The position numbers were made by a program, and so were the translations under genes. The notes under the pieces were generated by a model. That model searched no databases and had not been told where the DNA came from. It saw only the letters and a program-made list of their open reading frames with translations. This document shows, piece by piece, positions 41,160-51,544 of a stretch of 64,000 bases of DNA (positions within the stretch are counted from its first letter, which is position 1; each line of letters opens with the position of its first letter). This DNA is from Neoceratodus forsteri (taxonomy: Eukaryota > Chordata > Ceratodontiformes > Ceratodontidae), in contig CM057456.1 in assembly GCA_016271365.2 (NCBI GenBank), forward strand, positions 164,152,501-164,216,500, given 5' to 3'.

Positions 41160-41620
41160 CTCCACACAGGTTTAGTGTTGCATCTGTTCTGTCACAATTC
41201 CTGATAACAACTGGAGTTTCAGAGCTACGGCACTTCCATAGCCTTCTAATCAGAGGAAGACTGTGCTTCTCTGGCTCACTCCCAACCAAACAGATGCCAC
41301 CAGGAAAAGCCCTATGCATGATAATAGATGGAGTCCTTTAAAATCTCAGAGCTGTTCACTGCTTCCTCAGCTACTGCTGCACCACCAGTGAGAAGGGCTC
41401 CATGTGGTTTCCAAGGGGTGCTTTTCATCCTGCCGCAAGAAGTGCTCTCTCTCCAAACCATGCCACAAAGCTGCCTGATTCCAGACTTCTGAAAGTGGCT
41501 GCAGCTTCAGAGCTGCAGTGCTTCCACAGCCCTCCAATCAGAGGAAGGCTGTGCCTCCCTGGCTACCTCCTGACCAATCAGGCACCACTGAAGAAGCCCC
41601 CTGTTTGCTAGTTTCTCTTC
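41160..41620 (+). repeat. Two diverged copies of a ~150-bp segment, 288 bp apart
   Basis: CAGAGCTACGGCACTTCCATAGCC...CTAATCAGAGGAAGACTGTGC (from about 41220) and CAGAGCTGCAGTGCTTCCACAGCC...CCAATCAGAGGAAGGCTGTGC (from about 41508), continuing through CTGGCT and ACCA-CA-A..GCACCA. Confidence 0.65.
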
Positions 41621-42780
41621 TTAAGTGTTGCACACAAGTGGTCCTTCTGCATTGCAGTCCATTTGTGCTAAGGGCCATAGTGCAAAGGGCAACAAAGGAG
41701 TCTGTCCGGAGTCATCCCAGGAGGCTGCTGGCAGCCATAAGCTCTGTCTGTTTCCTTCCTCCCATTTCACCTCAGGATTGTGGCACTGGACTGGTTGATT
41801 GATGTACACTGCTTGAACTACACGTACCCTGCTTGAACTGTTTCACCTCCTAGTTGGCTATGCTGTGTAGGTCTGCTGCTGTTATATCTTGTGCAGTTTT
41901 GTGCTTTGTGCACATTGCTAAATAGCTCTAATTTCTCTGTTTGTCATGCCGTCTGACTAGGTGTGTCCTGCAGTACCTTAATGCTGACTGATTTCTTGGT
42001 ACATGATTATTTAATGCACCTAGTTAGCTAACTCCCCCATGTTCATAGTTACACCCTATCTGGGTCAGGCGTATATCTTAATCTTGGGTATACTTGAAAT
42101 CTTGTGGTCTCAGGTATGCTGTATGTGGGTGATGTGTTTGGTTTGAGAACCAAAACACTGTGGTAATTTCAAGTGTTCTGGATAGTTTCTCACTGGGACT
42201 TTATGTTGGCTATTTTTAATTTGCTTTGCTACTTCTATCTAAATATCTAGTACCCACTGTGTTCCGTGGTGACACCTTATCTAGGACAGGTGGACTTTTA
42301 ACTATTACAGACCCCTGTCTACTTTGTACCCCAGGGTCCTAAACTACACCCTACAGTGGTGAGCCATTATTATCCAGGATCTACATTATGCCCTTTGTAA
42401 GCTGTCCCTTATTTAAAGGGCACTGGCACATCCTAGCTCACTGTGTGTCTTGCCTGTGTTGGCTCTAATGTTAACTATGGCACTGGAAGGCTTGGCTGTT
42501 GCCACATCCTACTTCCTGATTACACTATGTATGGATTAGTTGCTACAGGTTATTGGTGTCCCTACCTTAAATGAAGGGAAAAATATGCTACACCCTCTTT
42601 CATACCTGTCTGCAACTACAGATGAATATGTCCCATTTCTTCTGATAATCTGTGGTACGTACAGAAGAGAAAACTGCTTCCACAGAGTGTGTTTTGGGGC
42701 TATGTCTCCGGTTATGTCTAGATCTACTCTCCAGGCTTCTATCAGCTATCAAACTTATTTTATCTGGAGATGTTGAGTCT
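41621..42780. other. Unassigned stretch, possibly LINE 5' UTR or LTR remnant
   Basis: No coding region is supported. The sequence is not low-complexity and lies directly upstream of the L2-like copy D endonuclease, so part may be its 5' leader. TATTTAAAGGGC at 42410 is promoter-like at best. Confidence 0.3.
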
Positions 42781-43939
42781 AATCCTGACCTTATCCTTGT
42801 AATTACAGGATATGCTCCTCCACTGATCCAGGCTGGGCTAACACTAGAGGCCTAAAGCTAGTCCACCTAAATGTAACTAGCTTAAGATCAAAAATTCAGG
42901 AACTGGAAAACTGGATGGATATTTATAGACCTGATATTATGGCAGTTTCTGAGACTTAGCTAAAGCTTCATGGGATGGTCCATGAAGTGGCACTCATACA
43001 TTATACTACTTTTAGGTGCAACAGAACTGGAAAATAGGGGTGGCATACTAATTTATGTCAGTTCCTCCCTAAATGGTTCCCAGGTCGATGTCCCTAACCT
43101 TGATACTTCCAAATGTGAAGTTCTATTTATCAAATTATTTCTTGTTGACACTAAACTGCTCTATGTGTGCTGTGTACACAACCCTCACTGAGTGGCCTCC
43201 TCTTTTGATGCAGTAATGAAGACATTAGCAGATCAATCTCCTGGTGAACTAATCATCCTAGGAGATTTCAACCTAAACTGGGTTAAGGATACAGAAATTA
43301 GGACTGAAACTGGCTGCTTGATGCTCACCTTGCACAAATTATCAGTGAGCCCACTAGACTTAGTAACAAGTCTGGAAACCATTACCTGCTTGATTGGTAG
43401 CCATCACTAATCCAGACAGAATTTGAGCTGCAGGTGTATTCTCAGATGATCTTAGTGACCCCTACCCTATTTTCTGTATTTGGAAGAATAATTACCCTAA
43501 AGCACAGCCCAGAACCTTTCTAGCAAGAGACTTCCCCAGATTTGATGAGGGTTCTTTCTTGCCCACCCTCTCTGAAATTAACTGGAACCTAATGAGTGAG
43601 CTCCCAACCACAGATAATGCCCTAGACTTTTTTATTCACCACTTTGTCTCAGTTGCTAATATGCATGCCCTTTCAGAAAGCTCAGTGTTAAAGGAAAATG
43701 CTATAAATGGCTATTCCCTGAGCTGAAAAAACAAATGATTCAGAAGGACAAAGCCTTGAAGCTCTTTAAATGAGTTAATATAGCGAGGACAAAAACGTGC
43801 ATGGAATAACACGAAATAGAAAGCCCGAATGGCTCTACAGTGACAGGGGTTCTTTCAGCATGCAGTAAGAACCACTATCCCATCACTGTATACTGCAATG
43901 AAGGAGCTGGAAGGATGCTGCTGGGACGCTGCCTGGCCA

Positions 43940-44062
43940 AGCCACTCCTATAGTGGAGTGGCTAGAGCACCTGCCTCCAGCAGTGCTGAGGACCTGGGGC
44001 TGCAGTTCAGTTCTCCCCAGATCTCAGTGTACTGCAACTTTTTTTAAATAAAAATTATGCCC
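43940..44062 (+). mobile_element. tRNA-like SINE candidate
   Basis: GTGGAGTGGCTAGAGCACCTGCCTCCAGCAG resembles an RNA polymerase III A box region (TGGCTAGAGC..). About 35 bp downstream, GGGGCTGCAGTTCAGTTCTCC resembles a degenerate B box (GGTTCRANNCC). It is followed by an A/T-rich tail (TTTTTTTAAATAAAAATTAT). It lies inside the interrupted region of copy D. No folding was computed. Confidence 0.4.
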
Positions 44063-45231
44063 CGCTCCAACTTTTTCACTTTCCCTGAAGTCCATGACCC
44101 CCTGGAGTTGATTATTATAAGTCCTGGGGTTGTGGGGGGCTTCAAAGACAGGTGCTGTTTTCAGACTAGCATGCACACTTGATGTTTCAGTCAGGATTTT
44201 GTTCTGATGCTGTTAGAGCACACACTATTGTGTCTGCGATCTTGTTTGTATGCGTGGTTTTCTCAGCGACTTTATAACCCCATGCCCTTTAAAAGAACAG
44301 TCCATAAAGCTGACTGGGACAAATAGAGGAAGTTGAGAAATCTGTGCAAACAGGGTGCAAAAATGTAAAAAGAGATCATACTAAGAAGCTACAAGGTAAG
44401 TGCAACTGACCTAAAGTGGTTCTGGTCGCCGATAAGCTCCTTATTCCACAGAAGGAGATATAGTAGTTAATGGTCAGTGTATTAGTGAACCCCAGTACAC
44501 TGCCAGTGCCTTTAACTGTTTCTTTGCGAATCTTGCCAGGTTCAAACCTGCAACAACTGGACCCTCCTCCACCCAGAATCAGGATGAAACAAGGGATCAA
44601 CAACCCAGTTTTCACCTCCAGCTAGTCTGGCTAGAGGAAGTGTTAACCTTGTTAAAGCAAATTAAATCAGGTGGCTCTAACTGTTTTGACAACCTGAAAC
44701 AAGTCTCAAAATAGTAGCCCCAGTGATTGCCCTTCCTGTTACCATGCTCCTTAATAGATCCTTTGTGGAAGGAAAAATACCTGAGAAATTTAAAGTGGCT
44801 GTGGTAATAACCAGTTCACAAAGGAGGCCACAGAGAACCAGTGGAAAATTACCATCCCATCTCTCTCTCCTTAGCCCACTGGCAAAAGTACATGACAGAC
44901 TGGATTGCAGTCAATTACAGGACCATCTAAAGCAGTGTCTGTTACTATAGGACTGGTAGCATTATATTAGAAAGTATCATGGCACTAACACTGCCCTGAT
45001 TAGACTAACCAAAATGCACCAAATGATATGGACAAAGGGATGCTGATGAGGGCTGTCTTTGTTGACTTCACAAAGGGAAAAAAATTGATCGATTATAGTC
45101 TGCTCCTTGATAAGTTAAAACACCTGGGCCTTGATTGCCTCTCATGTAGCTGGTTCACTGACTAGCTGACAAACAGGTTTCAAGTGGTTAAATGAAAGAT
45201 ATCCACTCAAATCAGAAGCCTATTAAAGATG

Positions 45232-45325
45232 GTGTCCCCCAGGTTTCTATCCTGGGTCCCTCACTATTTTCTGTATGTCCCCCAGGTTTCTATCCTGGGC
45301 CCCTTACTATTTTCTATATTTGTCA
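45232..45325 (+). repeat. 47-bp tandem duplication inside the RT motif
   Basis: TGTCCCCCAGGTTTCTATCCTGGGT/C CCC.TACTATTTTCT occurs at 45232 and again at 45279. The unit encodes the V-P-Q-V-S-I-L-G-P block of RT domain B, so the duplication shifts and breaks the enzyme. Confidence 0.85.
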
Positions 45326-45704
45326 ACAATATGCCAGAAAACTGTGGTGGAGGGAACCTGCACCTTTATATAGATGATGCAGTTCTGTATAGAAGCTCCA
45401 CTGATGTTAACACGATCAATGCCCAGCTCGCTGTTGTTTTCTGTACTCTTCAGAAATGGCTATCTTTTGTACCTCTGTACAATGCACTACATTCAACCCC
45501 CTCTCCCAGTGTCTGTCCCTAAAGAGAGACCTAGCTGGGAAAATGTACTCCAGTATTAGGGACACTCTGACCAATCAATTCTTTCCTTCCAAAGTAAAAT
45601 GGGATCACGTGTTACAAACGACAATACCAGAACAAGAGTGGTTATCCTGTTTGATGTTTGAGCATGCTACTTTTAAGGATACCAGGAATAGACTAATATA
45701 GAAC

Positions 45705-45958
45705 AAGGCAAGGCAAGGCAATGCACATTTTATTTAAAAAGATGCCCGTCCCAGAGGCTCTGGGTACTGTACATCAATTAATAAATACAACACATCAAAG
45801 TAATAACCAATTAAATTCAATACTCTGAACACATTAAAACAAAATTTGCTGTACAATTAACTACCCTTAACTTCAGCTGCATTTAAAGTCTTTAAGACTA
45901 AACTACAGTAACAACAAATTTATCTTTATTAAAAAGACAGGTAAAGACTATAAAACAT
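45705..45958 (-). mobile_element. 3' tail of another LINE (minus strand)
   Basis: The minus strand ends ...CAGAGCCTCTGGGACGGGCATC-TTTTTAAATAAAATGTGC followed by GCCTTGCCTTGCC. A 'GGGACGGGC..AAATAAA' end is typical of L2-group 3' UTRs. The upstream ~200 bp is A/T-rich non-coding. Truncated; boundary approximate. Confidence 0.4.
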
Positions 45959-45959
45959 A

Positions 45960-46822
45960 GTCTGGGAAGGCCTGATTGTACAAAATCCTGCACTTCTGGT
46001 ATAAGATGTATGCTGCCCTCCACAAGGCAAAGCTCATGCCAACAGACCAAAGCTGGCATTGTGAGGCCCCGGCTGATGACCTTTATCACATTCTATGGAT
46101 CTGCCCTCCTCCCACCCCACACAAGTCTTCTGGCAACAGGTTTGCCACACCACAGCTAAGGTACCCCACAAGCAGATACCTCATTCTGATTACTCTAATA
46201 CTACTTCTCAGACCTCACCTTGGAAGCACCCTGCCTGACAGTACCTGAACACAAGTGACTTGCCCTCCTCAGTATGCAAGTGAAAAGACGCTTCCTCTGC
46301 AGCTGACACTCATAGAAATCCCATCCCAGCAGGAGCTGTGGTCCTTTTTAACCCAGAGCACCACTTTAGAGTGTGTCTTCCATATGACAACTAACTCCCT
46401 ACCAGCTTATGACAGTTTTTGTCAACCTCATTTAACATATGTGTTACTCAAAACAGGAATCGGATAATCCCATTTCAGCAGTTGGCTCTCTCGGGGCACT
46501 CAGTACCTCCTTTGGGTAATCTGTCCACTGTGTCTACTATGTTATACCCAGGATAGCTCTGTGAATGTTCTTTGATATTCTTGAAATGTGTGTTTTGTTT
46601 TAGTTTTGTGTAATTTAGGTATAAGATATACTTTGCATGGGAATGCATACCTTATTACAAACATCCTGTACTTGTCACTCTGTAGACCTGATTCAGAATC
46701 TGCCAGGCAGGTATTTTTAATAAGTCCTTATCATGCTGATGGTATGTTTCCTTTCACATTCCACATGCTGTTGCTTATAAAAGATATATTAATTAATAAA
46801 ACATTTAACTGCAAAAAAAAAA
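45960..46822 (+). mobile_element. L1-clade LINE, 5'-truncated 3' fragment
   Basis: 45976-46248 reads Y-K-I-L-H-F-W-Y-K-M-Y-A-A-L-H, then D-D-L-Y-H-I-L-W-I-C-P-P, the histidine/cysteine 'H-x-L-W-x-C-P' motif of the L1 ORF2 C-terminus. A 3' UTR follows and an A-run (46813-46824) marks the end. It is a dead-on-arrival copy of under 0.9 kb. Confidence 0.6.
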
Positions 46823-47040
46823 AGGAACTATGTGGGGATTAACCCCCCTCCACTCTTAAGTGACCCCCGGTAGCTCACGCATCACTGCTATTGACTTATA
46901 ATGGAAAGGGGGCTCAATTTAAAGATAGCTAATTTTTGAACTCCCCTCAGCTCATAAAGTATAATTCCATCACTTAGTATAGGGTTTTAAGTAACAAATT
47001 GCTGATTGCTCAGTTATTAGTCTATTACTATTGTGGGATG
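46823..47040. other. Short unassigned spacer
   Basis: No feature seen between the L1 poly(A) and the start of copy E. Confidence 0.3.
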
Positions 47041-49900
47041 ATGAAGAAAATTCTGACCCAGGTGGACATAAACGGGATAAGTGGGAAGATTTAAATAATT
47101 GGTTCAAGATTTAAATACTTTGTTCCAGGTAAAAAGGCTAAGATGAGCACATATAAATATGTGTAGTATGCTAACTAAAAAACATGCACTGGAAGCATGG
47201 AGGTATACCTATGTTCCAGGGGGAATGCTAATAACTGAAACCTGGTTAACACCAAAAGTGGAAGAAAATGTAATTACAATAGAAGGGTATAAATCGAGCA
47301 GAACAGATTGCATGGGGAAAAGGGGATGGGGTATTATTATTTACATGAGCAAGTTTATCAATGTAAGAGAGATAGAGACAGAGGTACTCTCATCAGGATG
47401 TGAAAATTTAGTTATCAAACTACTTTTGGGCAATTCAAAAACATTACTGGTAGGCTGTGTGTATAACACCCCAAAAACAAAGCTACAGGGATTAGAGGAG
47501 TTAGTAAAACTAGAGGATATATTTAAAAACAGGGAGCTGGTCTCAGAGACATGAACTTAAACTGGTTAGGGCCTGAGGCATGAACTTAAAAATTGAATCT
47601 GAACCAGATGACAAAAGACATTAGGAAGTATTATAAAACAGATATGGACTTACTGATTAACCGGGTGTTAAGTAACAGCATAAAAGATAATAAAACTGTG
47701 GGGACGTTACCTGACTCAATCAGTGACTACATGCCCATATATAGTATATGGAGTAGCAAAAGATTAAAATGGCAGGGCAGAGTGGTTTTATGTAGACCAA
47801 TTATTGAGGAACAATTAACTTATATAAAGGCAGACGTATGAGAGGTTAATTGTCAAATACTGGACAGCATGAAGGACCCTCCCAAAACTGTGGAATTTTT
47901 CTTAGAAAAATGTAATATCATTGATTTTAAAATCTTGCAGAACAAGAAAATAATAAGAGAGACACAAAACAAATGATTAAATGGGGACATAGTTGAATTC
48001 ATAAAAGCCAAAGATGCTGCTTGGGTGAAGTTTAAAGGTTCAAATAGAAAGGTGGATTGGGATCTGTATAGAGAATTGTGTAATAAGAAAATGATAAAAG
48101 GGGCAAAGCAGATTTTTATAAAAAAGAGCAAATGTCTTATTTTACAAACAAGAAAAACGTCTGGTAAAGCTTAAAAAATTTGATGAGACCAAAGAAAAGA
48201 GATGATATAAAAGAACTCTCTAAAGGGGAAGATGAGTTAATAGGGAGAATAGATATAGAAAATTATCTTAACACAGTTATTACTGAGCTGTGGGAGATTT
48301 TAAAGAAGAAACAGTAAATGGTGAAAATCATGAGGAGATCATATTGAGTTTTTATTTTAAACATATAAAAAGGGAAGAGGTTTATAAGCAGCCAGTGAAC
48401 TTGGATGTAACAAAGGGACCAGGTCCACACTTACTCTACTTGATGCCACACTTCTGAGATCATCCATAAGCAAATTGTTATAGCCTGTACAAAAAATGAT
48501 TAATAGACTTGTCTTTAGACAAATTTTCTTAGAGATTTGGAAAAGGGTGTATGTTATACCCATGCAGGGGTGTCAGACAAATTTAGCAAATAATTATAGG
48601 CCAATATTATTACTGTCCTTGGTGAGTAAGATTCAAGAGAGGCTAATAAACAAGCAGATAACAGAATAGCTAGAAAATAGTTTATTGACCAAAACACAGT
48701 TTGGCTTCAGGAGGGAATGTAATACAATGACTGCCTTTACATTCATGAATGACCCGGAAGAAAGATCACATATCTAATAGGATCTGTAGTAAGGAGGTAA
48801 GAACTAATTGTACAAGGGCAGACTAGATGCCGACATCTACTGTGTAACTATGTAACTATGCAAGAGAATATGGAAAAGGGACTGGCAGTGTTCATGGAAC
48901 TGACAAAGGCATTCAATCTAGTGGATCACTCCCTCCTGAAGGCCAAGCTGAATAAAAATGGATTTGGTAAACCTGTAATCAGTTGGACAGAGGACTACTT
49001 AAAACATAGACAATGGCAAATTTGAGTAAATAGGATGTCGTCTCAACAAAGAAAGGCTGAATATGGTGTTCCTGCAGGCATTCATATTAGGATGGTTGCT
49101 ATTCTATTTATAAATTAACTTCTTTTGCTGTGCAGTGATGCAGAACTGGTTCTTTATGCAGATGATGCAGTACATTATGTAGCAACATAAGATATAACCA
49201 ATTTAAACAAAATCTTGGGAAATGAATATGTGAGAATGGCAAGTTAGTTTGAAAAAGAATAGACTCATAACTAAGAAAAAAACTAAAGTGATGTTGTTCA
49301 GTACAATACAAAAGTTGAAACAGGCTAAGGAAGTATTTCAAGTATCTACATGTGGAGGGTATTATCTGGAAGCGGTGAACGAATTCAAATACTTTGGTAT
49401 ACTGTTGTATTCCCATCTGAATTTTGACAGATATGTACAGTACACAGCTAAACAATTGCATAAAAAAATAAACGTACTATATGCAGTAAAGGACTACTTA
49501 GTTGATGATGCTAGAAAAATGCTGCTATAAAGCTGTTTCCTTACATCGGTGGAGTATGGTAGTCTAATCTGAGGGGTATTTAAAAAGTGAAAAAGCAGAT
49601 CTGCATGTACAATGTGATATGCAGGTTCACTTTAAGAGCCAGGCAACTGGAACATCACTGTACCTTATACAAAAAAACTGAACTGGCTACCTGTTGCTGA
49701 AAGAGATAAACTGCATAGAAGTTGTTTTGTATATAAAATAATGCAGTCAGAGTTGACCAAAGACAAAATATACAATAATTGACATCGAATGATACTGTGA
49801 CACTCATGTTGCCGCTGTTTGGAACTTCTAAAAATCAAAAAGCTTTTCAACACATTGTAGTAAAACTTTGAAAAAGTAGTTCTTCAGAAAAAAAGAAATA
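47041..49900 (+). mobile_element. L2-like LINE (copy E), degraded, with an internal CR1 tail
   Basis: Endonuclease piece (47159-47554): M-L-I-T-E-T-W-L-T, I-E-G-Y-K-S-S-R-T, G-I-I-I-Y-M, C-V-Y-N-T-P. RT in pieces: N-Y-R-P-I-L-L-L-S-L-V-S-K (48594), T-Q-F-G-F-R (48694), F-M-E-L-T-K-A-F-N-L-V-D-H-S-L-L (48890-48940), Y-G-V-P-A-G (49060). The active-site motif V-L-Y-A-D-D-A-V-H-Y is intact (49150-49180). Then N-E-F-K-Y-F-G-I-L-L-Y (49378) and the C-terminal L-N-W-L-P-V-A-E-R-D-K-L (49680). AT-rich; the 3' end is uncertain (to about 49900). It is interrupted at about 48770-48868 by a CR1-type tail. Confidence 0.7.
48775..48868 (+). mobile_element. CR1-type 3' tail inserted in copy E
   Basis: GGGCAGACTAGATG.CGACATCTACTG-GTAACTATGTAACTATG is the plus-orientation version of the CR1 3' end seen inverted at 30965-31015 (CATAG..ACATAG...GTCTGCCC). 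It sits between RT pieces F-R-R-E-C-N-T-M-T-A-F-T-F and M-E-K-G-L-A-V-F-M-E-L-T-K-A-F of copy E, so it is a later, very short insertion. Confidence 0.6.
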
Positions 49901-51540
49901 CTTCTAATGTTTATAAATTTAAAGCTCAACTTATATGTACTTTTTCACTTGAAGCTCTGAGTTGTTGTATACAACTGTTTAGATAAGTTTAAATTGCATA
50001 TTTCTTAGTGAAGTGTATTAACATTTAATGAATGCATATTTCTATCTTGTACCTAAATTGTGGTGTTTAGATATGTACCTAGATCAAGCCTGTAAAGGGG
50101 TCATGTGGGACAGTGCTTTTTTTTCCTCATTTATCAAATTTTAAATTAAAAAAGAATTCACTACTATGGTACAACAGGATTTTTGAACCCATTGATTTCC
50201 ACACAGAATAGACCCTAACCATACATTATAATGTTTTATTAAGTCCAGCATATGAAGAAATATGGCAGCACGCAGTTTTAAACACCTGCGGATATACTCT
50301 CCTTTAAGGTTTCAACACAGCAACTTTTCTCTCTGTCTAGGGTGCAATGCATGCTTTCAGTTACCAGTTCCATGCTGCACCAAGTTCCTGTGTTTAGTAG
50401 AACCAGAAAAAGCAGCAGAATTATGTAAAATACAAGAGAGGAGCAGCATTTGATGACATGCTGTACATTTCCTTTTCCAGAGAACTGCACCTTGTAATGA
50501 CTGAAAAACCTGATCAATATAAATAAAAACTGAACTGTGAACTATATCAGAGAGCTGCATTGTATAACACTAACAAACAAGGTATTGAACTATATGGGAG
50601 TTTGGTGGCAGCCAGTACATATGCTGTAGGATTTTCTGAAAGAAAGAACTTTTAAGTAACTCACCTTATTATGGTGCAAGGCCCTTGAGTAAAGTTAGAG
50701 GCTCTTCCACAGCAGTCCCTGGGTACACTGTGTTGGAACATGGCAGGTCCATAGATGTTGCTATCAGGCTGCCTGGCATTGGTGCACTTAAACATTTCAT
50801 AACAGAGCAACAGGCTTTTTTAATGGTTCCCTCAAAGGCCAAGCAATTGCTAAAACTGCTTTGCACTTCTGCAAATGCAGTATTTGTTATTCGACCTGAT
50901 AGCCAACTTACAAACACACTTCGTGCTCACACACAGCTGCATGGAAAAGGGGGCAGACTATGTTTGTGCTCTTGGTTACCAGAAATGGTTGCACGGAGTG
51001 CTGCAGCCTCACCTACTACAATTGGTCAGCTCACCCTCATGACTCACTGCAGTTAGGATTCAGGTTTAATCATTTTCCATGCAGCACTCAAGGTCCACTT
51101 TCTCTCCTCAAAGGCATTGTTTGTGGCAAGAAGTCCAAGTCTGTACTCTTCAGCTGAGTGCTATGATCTGATCATCTGCTTTCATTATCTGTTTAGGCCA
51201 GCATAAAAATGGCACTCAAATGCCAGAGGCAAATCCTGACACAAGGTCTGGTATGACACACTTTTACATGTGGCCACCAAAACAATCCACTTCCTTCAGG
51301 ATTTGCCCCTCCTTGCCAGTCCACTTTATATATGAGGCACAAATGCACAGCTGTGATTTTCCTTGTCACTTGCCACTCACCATCCTCAACATCTGAAAGG
51401 GTAGTAAAAGGCACCAATACAATTTCCCACCTTTTTCCAAGACCCTGCAGCAGTACTTGGACCCAGGAATCATTTTAATCAGCCACCCCTTCACTCAACA
51501 GTTCACAAGATGGCAGCCCCAATGGAGTCCACACAGTATT
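49901..51540. other. Unassigned non-coding stretch
   Basis: AT-rich to about 50260, then mixed. Open frames at 50262 and 50685 (up to 123 codons) show no recognisable motif and carry no transposon signature. I treat them as chance frames. No RNA gene is seen. Confidence 0.35.
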
Positions 51541-51544
51541 CACC

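Larger units (their letters stand above)
42781..45704 (+). mobile_element. L2-like LINE (copy D), degraded, with a SINE-like insert
   Basis: Endonuclease start: L-V-H-L-N-V-T-S-L-R-S-K-I-Q-E-L-E-N-W-M and D-I-M-A-V-S-E-T (42858-42957, in pieces), then I-I-L-G-D-F-N-L-N-W (about 43250-43280) and L-L-D-W. RT: I-P-E-K-F-K-V-A-V-V (44778), F-V-D-F-T-K-G (45058), V-P-Q-V-S-I-L-G-P-L-L-F (about 45280), and L-H-L-Y-I-D-D-A-V-L-Y (YADD altered to YIDD, about 45362). The C-terminal part is cut at about 45704, where another repeat starts. Stops and frameshifts are frequent. Confidence 0.7.

Noticed and set aside
50685..51056. 123-codon open frame as a host gene exon
   Set aside because: No recognisable domain, no convincing splice sites, and it is surrounded by repeats; it could be chance.
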